5,139 nt of DNA from Gammaproteobacteria bacterium (GTDB taxonomy: Bacteria; Pseudomonadota; Gammaproteobacteria; UBA9214), in contig JAUVNM010000157.1 in NCBI GenBank assembly GCA_030599705.1, positions 1 through 5,139 of the forward strand, in the 5' to 3' direction. How positions within the stretch are numbered: the first letter of the stretch is position 1; every line of letters starts with the position of its first letter. Positions 1 to 5,063 of the stretch are shown piece by piece. The notes beneath the pieces were generated by a model. That model ran no database searches, was not told the origin of the DNA, and saw only the letters and a program-made list of their open reading frames with translations. A program made the position numbers and the translations under genes.

Positions 1-168
1 CTGCGCGATTTCGTCAACGGTCACGGCGAACCGGGCTACTTCGGGCTGCACCTGAACGTCTATGGCAAGGGTGGAGAACCGTGCATCAGTTGCCGCGCGC
101 CGATCCGCGAGATCCGCCAGGGCCAGCGCTCGACATTCTACTGCCCGGTGTGCCAGCAACCGGACTAG
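1..168 (+). CDS. mutM: Formamidopyrimidine-DNA glycosylase (Fpg/MutM), C-terminal fragment
   Basis: This is the 3' end of a gene whose start lies before the window; 55 codons remain, ending in TAG at 166-168. Fpg removes 8-oxoguanine and formamidopyrimidines from oxidised DNA and cleaves the resulting abasic site in base excision repair. Visible are the family stretch LRDF...GxPGYF...L.VYG..GEPC and the complete C-terminal zinc finger, C28-x2-C31-x16-C48-x2-C51 (fragment numbering). Within it is GQRSTFYC, whose Arg43 matches the zinc-finger arginine that contacts DNA in E. coli Fpg. The N-terminal proline and glutamate catalytic residues are outside the window and cannot be checked. The tail is two or three residues longer than I recall for E. 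coli MutM. No convincing terminator follows the stop. The zinc-finger form excludes the plant-like Fpg proteins that lack it; Nei shares the finger, but the motif wording fits MutM better. Confidence 0.95.
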   Translation: MRDFVNGHGEPGYFGLHLNVYGKGGEPCISCRAPIREIRQGQRSTFYCPVCQQPD

Positions 169-174
169 CCATGC

Positions 175-203
175 AATCTGTTAGTCTATAATAATGACAG
201 ATT
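175..203. promoter_or_regulatory. Consensus -10 box (TATAAT) inside a dyad; candidate promoter/operator
   Basis: In the 77-bp gap after mutM an exact TATAAT lies at 187-192, correctly placed to start a transcript for the gene at 246. It sits in the middle of a perfect 7-bp inverted repeat: AATCTGT at 175-181 and ACAGATT at 197-203, with a 15-nt spacer centred on base 189. No good -35 hexamer is present at 16-18 bp upstream, where the mutM stop region lies, so the promoter is weak by sequence or needs an activator. The dyad could be an operator or an RNA hairpin. No U-run follows, so it is not a normal intrinsic terminator. Confidence 0.4.
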
Positions 204-245
204 CGGCAATAGCGTAGCTACCCATAAAAAAACCAGGAGCAGGTC

Positions 246-539
246 ATGACTCAACCAGACACAGATGCAGGAATAATCTCGGTATTACTGGACCGGCTGG
301 AAAAGCAGCGGCTTCCGTTAATACTGGCACTGAAAGACAAGGTCGGCGAGGGTACTCCGCTTGACGATTTCGATATCGATTTCCTGGAACAGGCACTCAG
401 CGATGCCGGCAAGGTCAATGCGCTTGTCGACCGTCATCCCGAATACCAGGATCTCGCCGCGAGGATCATCGGGCTGTATAAAGAGATTACCAGCAAGGCG
501 CTCGAGAACGAGAAGCAATCCGGGCAGGCATCTCCCTGA
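246..539 (+). CDS. Small acidic helical protein of unknown function (97 aa)
   Basis: I do not recognise this family. The product is 97 residues, soluble and cysteine-free, with no signal peptide or membrane segment. It looks mostly helical: roughly residues 9-31 (ISVLLDRLEKQRLPLILALK), 43-57 and 65-90. These are separated by an acidic turn, GTPLDDFDIDFLEQ (36-49), and a short HPEYQDLAAR stretch (64-73). Aspartate and glutamate clearly outnumber lysine and arginine. The start is well supported: AGGAG at 235-239 lies 6 nt before the ATG. An upstream TATAAT (187-192) could give it its own promoter. The DUF1304 gene begins 24 bp after its stop, so the two are probably co-transcribed. Codon choice, with C or G in many third positions, argues for a real gene rather than a chance frame. 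The role is unknown; a small adaptor or regulator would be a guess. Confidence 0.8.
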   Translation: MTQPDTDAGIISVLLDRLEKQRLPLILALKDKVGEGTPLDDFDIDFLEQALSDAGKVNALVDRHPEYQDLAARIIGLYKEITSKALENEKQSGQASP

Positions 540-563
540 CCGACGTGCCGGCAACGGGGCATA

Positions 564-929
564 ATGACCATGCAGCTTGCAGCCGATCTTGCGGTTGCCT
601 TCGTTGCACTGCTACACCTGATGTTCATGGGGCTGGAAATGTTACTGTGGAACCGGCCGGCCGGTCGGCGCATCTTCGGGCTGGATCAGGAGTTTGCCCG
701 CCGCTCGGCGGCACTCGCAGCCAACCAGGGGCTCTATAACGGCTTCCTGGCTGCCGGTCTTGGCTGGGGTCTGCTAGACGGTCCGGATGGACTGTATATC
801 AAGGGTTTTTTCCTGGCCTGCGTTATCATCGCCGGCATCTTCGGTGCGCTGACGGTACGGCACTCTATACTGTGGATACAGGCCGTTCCCGGCGTGATCG
901 CCCTGGCACTCATCTGTCTGGCTATATAA
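564..929 (+). CDS. DUF1304 family integral membrane protein (121 aa)
   Basis: This is a small inner-membrane protein whose sequence matches what I know of the DUF1304 family, for which no biochemical function is established. Four hydrophobic segments are visible: about residues 5-29, 53-71, 81-98 and 102-121. Family-like signatures are H18 and the MGLEMLLW stretch (22-29) in helix 1, the basic loop RPAGRRIFGL (31-40), ANQGLYNGFLAAG (53-65) leading into helix 2, and the WIQAVPGVIAL stretch (104-114) in helix 4. The length is normal for the family. The start could be ATG 564 or ATG 570. The only purine-rich stretch, GGGG at 556-559, is 4 nt from the first and 10 nt from the second, so the start is uncertain by two codons. 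It follows the 97-residue gene by 24 bp and ends 19 bp from the stop of the convergent ggt. Confidence 0.85.
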   Translation: MTMQLAADLAVAFVALLHLMFMGLEMLLWNRPAGRRIFGLDQEFARRSAALAANQGLYNGFLAAGLGWGLLDGPDGLYIKGFFLACVIIAGIFGALTVRHSILWIQAVPGVIALALICLAI

Positions 930-948
930 AACTCCCGAGAAATGCGGG
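928..948 (-). terminator. Weak candidate terminator after ggt in the convergent gap
   Basis: Reading the minus strand immediately after the ggt TAG, CCCG (948-945) can pair with CGGG (937-934) around a 7-nt loop. This is followed by AG and a TTTT run (931-928), then ATAT. The stem is only 4 bp and the T-run is short and displaced, so this is at best a weak intrinsic terminator for the rsmD-coaD-ferredoxin-ggt block. On the plus strand there is no T-run after the hairpin, so it does not explain termination after the DUF1304 gene. Confidence 0.25.
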
Positions 949-2658
949 CTAGTCTGCCGGCGTAACCTCGGACAGGCCAATTCCACGGGGATCACTTGCC
1001 GCACTGACCTGGCCGGTTTTCCGGTCGTGGTAGATGGCCTGCATGTTGCCATAATCCGATCCCAGCGGTTTCAAGGTGTGCCCGAGCGCTTCGAGTGATT
1101 CCGCCAGCCGGGTACTGAATGCGTCCGGCTCATGTTGCACCACGTCCGGCAGGTACTGGTGGTGAAAGCGCGGCACACTGACCCAGGATTCCGGCAAGCC
1201 GCCGGCGGCGAGATCCAGTGTGGCCAGCAGCACCATGGTGATGATACGGCTGCCACCGGGTGTTCCGAGGATGGCCACACCATCCCGGTTTTCCACGAAG
1301 GTTGGCGTCATGCTTGACAGCGGGCGCTTGCCCGGTGCAATGCTGTTGGCTTCCGTGCCGACCAGCCCGTAGGCGTTTGGAACCCCCGGCTTGGCGGAAA
1401 AATCATCCATTTCATCGTTGAGCAGCACGCCGGTACCGGGTGGCGTGAAGCACGCGCCGAACGGGTAGTTGATGCTCAGGGTCGCCGCAACCCGGTTGCC
1501 TTCGTGGTCGAGAATGGAAAAGTGGGTGGTGTCCACGCCCGCGCCCGCGGGACTCACGGCCGGCAAGGCCGTGCTCGGTGTCGCCCGGTCGATCCGGATT
1601 GAAGCGCGTAATCCGGCGGCATGGTCGCGATCGGTCAACCGCGCCACCGGCACATCCACGAAGTCCGGATCACCGAGGTATTCTGCGCGATCGCGGTAGG
1701 CGCGGCGCATGGCCTCGATAATCACGTGGGTACGGGTCGCCGCGTCCAGGGTGTCCAGCGGAAAGCCGTCAAGAATATTGAGCATGGTCACCAGCGCCAC
1801 ACCACCGGAAGATGGCGGTGCGGCCGAGACCACGCGCAGCCCCTGGTACGTCCCGGACACCGGCTTGCGTTCAACCACCGTGTATTGTGCGAGGTCGTCC
1901 AGCGTCCAGATGCCCCCGGCACGACGCACCCCGTCCACCAGTAGTTGCCCCACCCGGCCGGTATAGAAACCGTCCCGGCCGTGTTCGGCCAGTGCCTCCA
2001 GTGTCGTCGCCAGTTCCGGTTGCAGCACCCGGTGTCCGGCGGACGGCATCTCGTTGTCCTGCAGGAACAGCCGCGCGGTCTCCGCATCGGCCTGCATCGT
2101 GCCAAACCGAAATCCGGCGAGCCGGTTATAATACGGGTCCACCTCGAAACCGTCACGCGCGAGGCGGATGGCCGGCGCCAGCGACCGCTCCAGCGACAGG
2201 CGCCCGTACTTTTTCGAGAGGTGCGCAAGCGCGGCCGGTACACCCGGAATACCGGCGGCCAGCGGCCCGTTCATCGACAGCCCCGCTATGACCTCACCAT
2301 TCGCATCCAGGTACATGTCCCGGGTCGCGGCCAGCGGGGCCCGTTCGCGCCCGTCTACCATGGTCTCGAAACCATCCGCTGCCCGGTGCAGCAGCCAGAA
2401 GCCGCCGCCACCGATTCCGGAACTGTAGGGCTCCACGACAGCCAGCGCGGCACTGACGGCCACGGCGGCATCGAAGGCATTGCCCCCGGCCTCCAGGATT
2501 TCCATGCCGGCCGCGGTGGCCAGCGGGTGGGCACTGGCAATAGCCGCCGGGTCCTGTGTACGCCCCGTGCAGCCAGCCAGCAGGAAGACCAGGATAACGG
2601 TAAGCAACAGGGCCCCGCCAGGGAACCTTCTGATTTTGCATGATCCGGCCAGTATCAT
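949..2658 (-). CDS. ggt: Gamma-glutamyltransferase, lipoprotein form (569 aa)
   Basis: This enzyme cleaves or transfers the gamma-glutamyl group of glutathione and related peptides in the cell envelope. It is an Ntn-hydrolase that matures by self-cleavage. The predicted catalytic nucleophile is Thr377 (DTTHFS, 376-381), giving a small subunit of 193 residues, close to the 190 of E. coli. Other conserved parts are DGRERAP (102-108, the substrate-carboxylate arginine R104), NDEMDDFSAKPGVPNAYGLVG-type lid region (414-434), KRPLSSM (444-450), TPGGSRI (466-472), and PRFHHQYLPD (496-505). The N-terminus has a basic region (K8, R10, R11), a hydrophobic stretch and the lipobox LAGC with Cys30, so a lipid-anchored protein is predicted. 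Position +2 is Thr, not the inner-membrane-retention Asp. The frame stays open to an ATG at 2802, but that would put 48 Arg/Pro-rich residues before the signal peptide and overlap the ferredoxin. ATG 2658 overlaps the ferredoxin stop as ATGA and has AAGAAGG 4 nt upstream (2669-2663), so I chose it. Confidence 0.95.
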   Translation of the reverse strand: MILAGSCKIRRFPGGALLLTVILVFLLAGCTGRTQDPAAIASAHPLATAAGMEILEAGGNAFDAAVAVSAALAVVEPYSSGIGGGGFWLLHRAADGFETMVDGRERAPLAATRDMYLDANGEVIAGLSMNGPLAAGIPGVPAALAHLSKKYGRLSLERSLAPAIRLARDGFEVDPYYNRLAGFRFGTMQADAETARLFLQDNEMPSAGHRVLQPELATTLEALAEHGRDGFYTGRVGQLLVDGVRRAGGIWTLDDLAQYTVVERKPVSGTYQGLRVVSAAPPSSGGVALVTMLNILDGFPLDTLDAATRTHVIIEAMRRAYRDRAEYLGDPDFVDVPVARLTDRDHAAGLRASIRIDRATPSTALPAVSPAGAGVDTTHFSILDHEGNRVAATLSINYPFGACFTPPGTGVLLNDEMDDFSAKPGVPNAYGLVGTEANSIAPGKRPLSSMTPTFVENRDGVAILGTPGGSRIITMVLLATLDLAAGGLPESWVSVPRFHHQYLPDVVQHEPDAFSTRLAESLEALGHTLKPLGSDYGNMQAIYHDRKTGQVSAASDPRGIGLSEVTPAD

Positions 2659-2912
2659 CCGGCCTTCTTGCCCGTCAGGCGCTCGTACTTGAGTATCAGT
2701 TCGTCGCGGGTTTCCACCACGTCCGGGTTCAGGGGGATGCACTCGACCGGGCACACCTCCACGCATTGCGATGTCTCGAAGTGCCCGACACACTCGGTGC
2801 ACAGCTCGGGATTGATTTCGTAGATCTCCTCGCCCTGGTAAATGGCATCATTCGGGCACTCGGGCTCGCACACATCGCAATTAATGCATTCATCGGTAAT
2901 CATGAGTGCCAT
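2655..2912 (-). CDS. yfhL: 2[4Fe-4S] ferredoxin, YfhL/Allochromatium type (85 aa)
   Basis: This is a small soluble electron carrier with two [4Fe-4S] clusters. The first cysteine set is C9-x2-C12-x2-C15-x3-C19-P. The second is C38-x2-C41-x8-C50-x3-C54-P, with an extra C58. The enlarged C-x8-C loop and the charged C-terminal extension (about 63-85, ending LTGKKAG) are the marks of the Allochromatium vinosum-type ferredoxins, which have very negative reduction potentials. They separate it from plain clostridial ferredoxins. The electron partner is not evident here. The start MALMITDECINC matches the usual family N-terminus; an internal ATG three codons later is less likely. An AGG-containing stretch lies about 8 nt upstream, a moderate ribosome site. 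The gene is 41 bp after coaD and its TGA overlaps the ggt ATG, implying coupled translation. The coaD-ferredoxin neighbourhood is common in gammaproteobacteria as I recall it. Confidence 0.95.
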   Translation of the reverse strand: MALMITDECINCDVCEPECPNDAIYQGEEIYEINPELCTECVGHFETSQCVEVCPVECIPLNPDVVETRDELILKYERLTGKKAG

Positions 2913-2953
2913 AGGTGCTGCCTGCCAGGATAAATACGGTAGAAATGTTGCGG

Positions 2954-3430
2954 CTAGTTCATACGGCCGCGCAATGCAGCCACAACTCTGGTATGGACAA
3001 ACGGGGTGACATCTCCCCCGAGGCCGGCAATCTCGCGCACCAGGCTCGACGAGATATAGGCATACTGCTCGGCCGGCGTCAGGAACAGGGTCTCGATCTC
3101 CGGCGCAAGATGGCGGTTCATGCTGGCAAGCTGGAACTCGTATTCGAAATCAGACACGGCGCGCAGGCCACGCAGGATCACCTGTGCTTCGCGCTGCCGC
3201 ATGAAATCGACCAGCAGGTTATCGAAACTGCACACCTCGATGTTGTCGATGTGCGCCAGTGCATCACGCGCGAGTGATACCCGCATCTCGATGGGAAACG
3301 CGGCCTGCTTGCCGGTATCCACCGCTACGGCAACAACCACCTGCGCGAACAAACGTGAGGCACGTTCTACCAGGTCGGCATGACCATTGGTAATGGGGTC
3401 GAAAGTACCCGGGTAAACAATGGTATCCAT
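2954..3430 (-). CDS. coaD: Phosphopantetheine adenylyltransferase (158 aa)
   Basis: CoaD carries out the next-to-last step of coenzyme A synthesis in the cytoplasm: 4'-phosphopantetheine plus ATP gives dephospho-CoA plus pyrophosphate. The protein is complete at 158 residues, against 159 in E. coli. It shows the nucleotidyltransferase signature YPGTFDPITNGH (6-17, with the TNGH ATP-binding motif at 14-17) and Lys41 near the position of the E. coli Lys42. It also has RGLRAVSDFEYEFQLASMNR (87-106) and the ISSSLVREIA stretch (126-135), which binds nucleotide. The start is fixed by alignment of the N-terminus to the family, although the ribosome site upstream is poor: only a GG in TGGCTGC. It lies 57 bp after the rsmD stop and 41 bp before the ferredoxin, on the same strand, so it may depend on transcription from rsmD. 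No missing or odd residues were seen. Confidence 0.97.
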   Translation of the reverse strand: MDTIVYPGTFDPITNGHADLVERASRLFAQVVVAVAVDTGKQAAFPIEMRVSLARDALAHIDNIEVCSFDNLLVDFMRQREAQVILRGLRAVSDFEYEFQLASMNRHLAPEIETLFLTPAEQYAYISSSLVREIAGLGGDVTPFVHTRVVAALRGRMN

Positions 3431-3487
3431 GCAGCCATTATGAACGATACGCCGGTTTTCGTACAGGCTGGCCAGTACCCGTACCGG

Positions 3488-4102
3488 TTACGTTACCGCC
3501 TGTCGTCGAACCAAGTAACCGTTCACCTGACCTGCGACTGTATTGCGAAAGAGTGCCCAGGTATCAGGAATATCCAGGTCAGAAAACTTCCCGGTTTCGA
3601 TGTAAATCCACGCCTCATTCGCCAGCCAGCCAGCGGATTCCAGTTGCCCGATACATCCCGGCAACAGGTTTTCGTGATAGGGGGGATCGAGAAACACGAT
3701 ATCCATTGGCTGGGCCTGGCTGTCCAGGTAGCGGTTGCAGCCGGACTGTACGGCCCTGACCTGCCGCGCATCCAGTACATCGATCTGTTGCCGCAGGCTG
3801 TGTATGACCTCCGCATGGCTGTCTACCAGAATGACCTCGGCCGCACCGCGCGACGCGGCCTCGAACCCGAGCGCCCCGCTCCCGGCAAACAGGTCGAGGC
3901 AGCGCGCCTCCCGGATAACCGGGCTGAGCCAGTTGAACAGGGTCTCGCGCACCCGATCGGGTGTCGGCCGCAAACCGGGAACCGGCGCGAAGGGAAGCTT
4001 GCGCCCGCGCCAGGTACCGGCGATCAGGCGTAACTGGTTTTTTTGCTGGTTTGCTTTCACGGAGAATTCTGTATTACTGAAAACTGTCATTGTAGATACC
4101 AT
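3488..4102 (-). CDS. rsmD: 16S rRNA (guanine(966)-N(2))-methyltransferase (204 aa)
   Basis: RsmD uses S-adenosylmethionine to methylate N2 of G966 in 16S rRNA during 30S assembly. The family features are all present: LRLIAGTWRGRKLPF (24-38), GLRPTPDRVRETLFNWL (43-59), the SAM-binding motif I LDLFAGSGALG (69-79), the acidic VDSH after strand 2 (93-96), and the catalytic VFLDPPY (136-142). The C-terminus has NTVAGQVNGYLVRRQ, like the E. coli end. The length is normal (198 in E. coli), with a slightly longer N-terminus. The start is either ATG 4102 or ATG 4090. GGAGG (4110-4106) is only 3 nt before the first and 15 nt before the second, so I prefer 4102. A hairpin covers this start (see separate entry). 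It is the first gene of the minus-strand block that continues into coaD, but no clear promoter was found upstream; a REP-like element lies 57 bp away. Confidence 0.95.
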   Translation of the reverse strand: MVSTMTVFSNTEFSVKANQQKNQLRLIAGTWRGRKLPFAPVPGLRPTPDRVRETLFNWLSPVIREARCLDLFAGSGALGFEAASRGAAEVILVDSHAEVIHSLRQQIDVLDARQVRAVQSGCNRYLDSQAQPMDIVFLDPPYHENLLPGCIGQLESAGWLANEAWIYIETGKFSDLDIPDTWALFRNTVAGQVNGYLVRRQAVT

Positions 4103-4110
4103 CTACCTCC
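4092..4110 (-). promoter_or_regulatory. Ribosome site and start-codon hairpin of rsmD
   Basis: On the minus strand GGAGG (4110-4106) is followed by TAG and the ATG at 4102. A perfect 6-bp inverted repeat, GTAGAT and ATCTAC with a GGT loop (4106-4092), includes the last G of the ribosome site and buries the start codon. In mRNA this would form a small stem that could limit initiation of rsmD, or shift it to the in-frame ATG at 4090 just 3' of the stem. Whether it forms in the cell is inference; the stem has only two G-C pairs. Confidence 0.4.
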
Positions 4111-4159
4111 ATCCGGGACAAACCTTTTTTTTACTGGATTGCACCTGATACGTGCTCGG

Positions 4160-4183
4160 GTAGGACCCGCGCCCCGCGGGGAA
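4160..4183 (+). repeat. REP-like palindrome, copy A (24 bp)
   Basis: The unit begins GTAGGA, then has stem arms CCCGCG and CGCGGG around a CCC loop, and ends GAA. A GTAG head in front of a GC-rich stem-loop is the typical form of REP sequences mobilised by REP-associated tyrosine transposases (RAYTs). An identical 24-bp copy in the same orientation is at 5116-5139. With the unit at 4190-4213 it makes a head-to-head pair. Confidence 0.75.
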
Positions 4184-4189
4184 ATATTT

Positions 4190-4213
4190 TTCCCGGCCAG
4201 GGGCCGCTCCTAC
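4190..4213 (-). repeat. REP-like palindrome, copy B (24 bp, opposite orientation)
   Basis: Read on the minus strand it begins GTAGGAG, has stem arms CGGCC and GGCCG around a CCT loop, and ends GGAA. It shares the GTAGGA head, the GC-rich stem and the GGGAA tail with copy A but has a different stem. The two are separated by the 6-bp A/T spacer 4184-4189, so 4160-4213 forms a 54-bp bipartite element (BIME-like) that could fold as one long cruciform or RNA hairpin. Confidence 0.7.
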
Positions 4214-4247
4214 TGGTAAACCCGTAATGCAGTTTTCGTTGGGCTTC
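4208..4247 (-). repeat. Compound repeat, left arm (inverted copy of 5083-5121)
   Basis: Read on the minus strand, this 40-bp stretch starts GAAGCCCAACGAAA, continues with CTGCAT and CGGG blocks and ends AGTAGGA. It aligns with 5083-5121 on the plus strand at 31 of 40 columns, with one single-base gap. Its end runs into REP copy B and its beginning into the GTTGGGC hairpin, so the repeat is a compound unit rather than a lone REP. Confidence 0.75.
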
Positions 4248-4263
4248 GCAAGCTCAGCCCAAC
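4238..4263. repeat. GTTGGGCT/AGCCCAAC palindrome downstream of the lamin-tail gene
   Basis: GTTGGGCT (4238-4245) and AGCCCAAC (4256-4263) form a perfect 8-bp inverted repeat with a 10-nt loop. It starts 8 nt after the stop codon of the minus-strand gene 4272-4910. It could protect or end that transcript, but no T-run follows on either strand, so it is not a standard intrinsic terminator. Similar TTGGGCT...AGCCCAA dispersed palindromes are frequent in several gammaproteobacterial genomes, from memory. A diverged relative is at 5064-5092. Confidence 0.6.
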
Positions 4264-4271
4264 CTGCCCTG

Positions 4272-4910
4272 CTAACCCTGTTTGCGAGATACCGAGAACA
4301 AGCCGATCACTCCCGACAGAAACAGCAGCAGTGCCGGTGGCAGCGGCACGGCACCGACCGGTATCGCGCCCGGCGTTGGCATACTCAGCGTGACAAAATC
4401 AGCAAGGTTGTTGTCCGTATCCAGCAACGGGTTAAAGCGCGCCAGGCTGCTACCAGCCGCTGCATCCGCGGCGGCACTACCCTCGCCGGCAAAGATGGCG
4501 CTGCTGAAATCACCGTAACCCAGTGCATCCAGCACACCGGACATATCTCGCAGCACGATAGAGTCCGGTCCGTTCTGGAAATCAACAGCGGCCACGAGGT
4601 CCGTGTTGGCCACCAGCGTGGTGCCGTCCCCACGGTCATCGCCGATGACGAATATCCCGTCAACGGGAATCATGCCGAACAGGGTAATGCTTCGGTAAAC
4701 CGTACCACTCGTCCCGTTAACGCCTTCCAGCAACAAGCCGTCCAGCACGGTGCCCGGCGCTCCAAACAGTTCAACAAATACCTTGCCTTTATCGGATCCA
4801 GTGCTGTCATACAACACCTCCGACAGGAGGATGCTTGCCTGTGCCGGGCTTAGCAACAACATACCGGCAAGACAGGCCATTACAAAAAAAGGTGTCCGAT
4901 CCGTGGACAT
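4272..4910 (-). CDS. Secreted lamin-tail-domain protein with VPLPA/PEP-CTERM-like anchor (212 aa)
   Basis: The product is an exported protein of unknown role. Residues 1-25 form a Sec signal peptide (R5, hydrophobic core, AQA before Ser26). Residues about 26-181 resemble a bacterial lamin tail domain. The opening strand is SILLSEVLYDSTGSDKGK, followed by FVELFGAPGTVLDGLLLEG and FVIGDD. The characteristic closing stretch has DTDNN, ADF and PTPGA (164-182). The C-terminus is a sorting tail: VPLPP (188-192), a hydrophobic helix (193-206) and a basic end, SRK (208-210). It fits the VPLPA variant of PEP-CTERM signals handled by exosortases, which would be elsewhere in the genome. The start is strong: GGAGG (4920-4916) is 5 nt before the ATG. 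The gene stands alone, bracketed by inverted compound repeats, and its stop lies 8 nt from a palindrome. It may be a recent insertion between conserved genes; this is inference. Confidence 0.85.
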   Translation of the reverse strand: MSTDRTPFFVMACLAGMLLLSPAQASILLSEVLYDSTGSDKGKVFVELFGAPGTVLDGLLLEGVNGTSGTVYRSITLFGMIPVDGIFVIGDDRGDGTTLVANTDLVAAVDFQNGPDSIVLRDMSGVLDALGYGDFSSAIFAGEGSAAADAAAGSSLARFNPLLDTDNNLADFVTLSMPTPGAIPVGAVPLPPALLLFLSGVIGLFSVSRKQG

Positions 4911-5063
4911 AATTACCTCCGTGTATATAAATGTTATTCAATGACCCGGGATACCCTGCTAATCCGCAGCAGATATCCAGAGTTACAGTGTAGTGTTACA
5001 AAATCTGGGAAACAGTCAGCGAGCGCTGCAAGCGGTTGTCAGAAAAGGACTGCAGCACATGTA
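4911..5063. other. Leader region of the lamin-tail gene, no clear promoter
   Basis: This stretch lies between the start of the minus-strand gene and the right repeat. It contains the ribosome site (4916-4920), an A/T-rich GTGTATATAA next to it, and a direct repeat AGAGTTACA / AGTGTTACA at 4979-4987 and 4992-5000 (8 of 9 matches, period 13). I see no pair of -35 and -10 hexamers with proper spacing on the minus strand, and no further coding region or RNA gene. Confidence 0.35.

Noticed and set aside
1945..2643. Long plus-strand open frame (232 codons) across the ggt gene
   Set aside because: It is antisense to a well-conserved enzyme, is rich in Arg/Gly/Pro/Gln as expected from the complement of GC-rich codons, and has no recognisable domain.
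2659..2802. N-terminal extension of the ggt reading frame up to an ATG at 2802
   Set aside because: It overlaps the ferredoxin on the same strand, is Arg/Pro/Gly-rich without family likeness, and would place the lipoprotein signal peptide internally. The ATGA overlap and ribosome site favour 2658.
3431..3487. Possible internal promoter for coaD (CATAAT on the minus strand near 3440)
   Set aside because: At a 17-bp spacing the -35 position reads TGTACG, which is too far from consensus to support a call.
3380..4033. Plus-strand open frame (217 codons) across coaD start and rsmD
   Set aside because: It is antisense to two recognised genes, has no family likeness, and conservation clearly belongs to the minus strand.
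4125..4132. Run of eight T on the plus strand as an intrinsic terminator
   Set aside because: No GC-rich hairpin directly precedes it on the plus strand (the bases before it are the rsmD start region), and no plus-strand gene ends nearby.
4227..4853. Plus-strand open frame (208 codons) opposite the lamin-tail gene
   Set aside because: It begins within the repeat element, is rich in Gln/Arg/His, and shows no domain. The minus-strand frame has a signal peptide, lamin-tail motifs, a sorting tail and a strong ribosome site.
4272..4910. Insertion sequence bounded by terminal inverted repeats
   Set aside because: The enclosed gene is not a transposase and the flanking repeats are REP-like compound units. 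No target-site duplication can be tested because the right edge is cut by the window.
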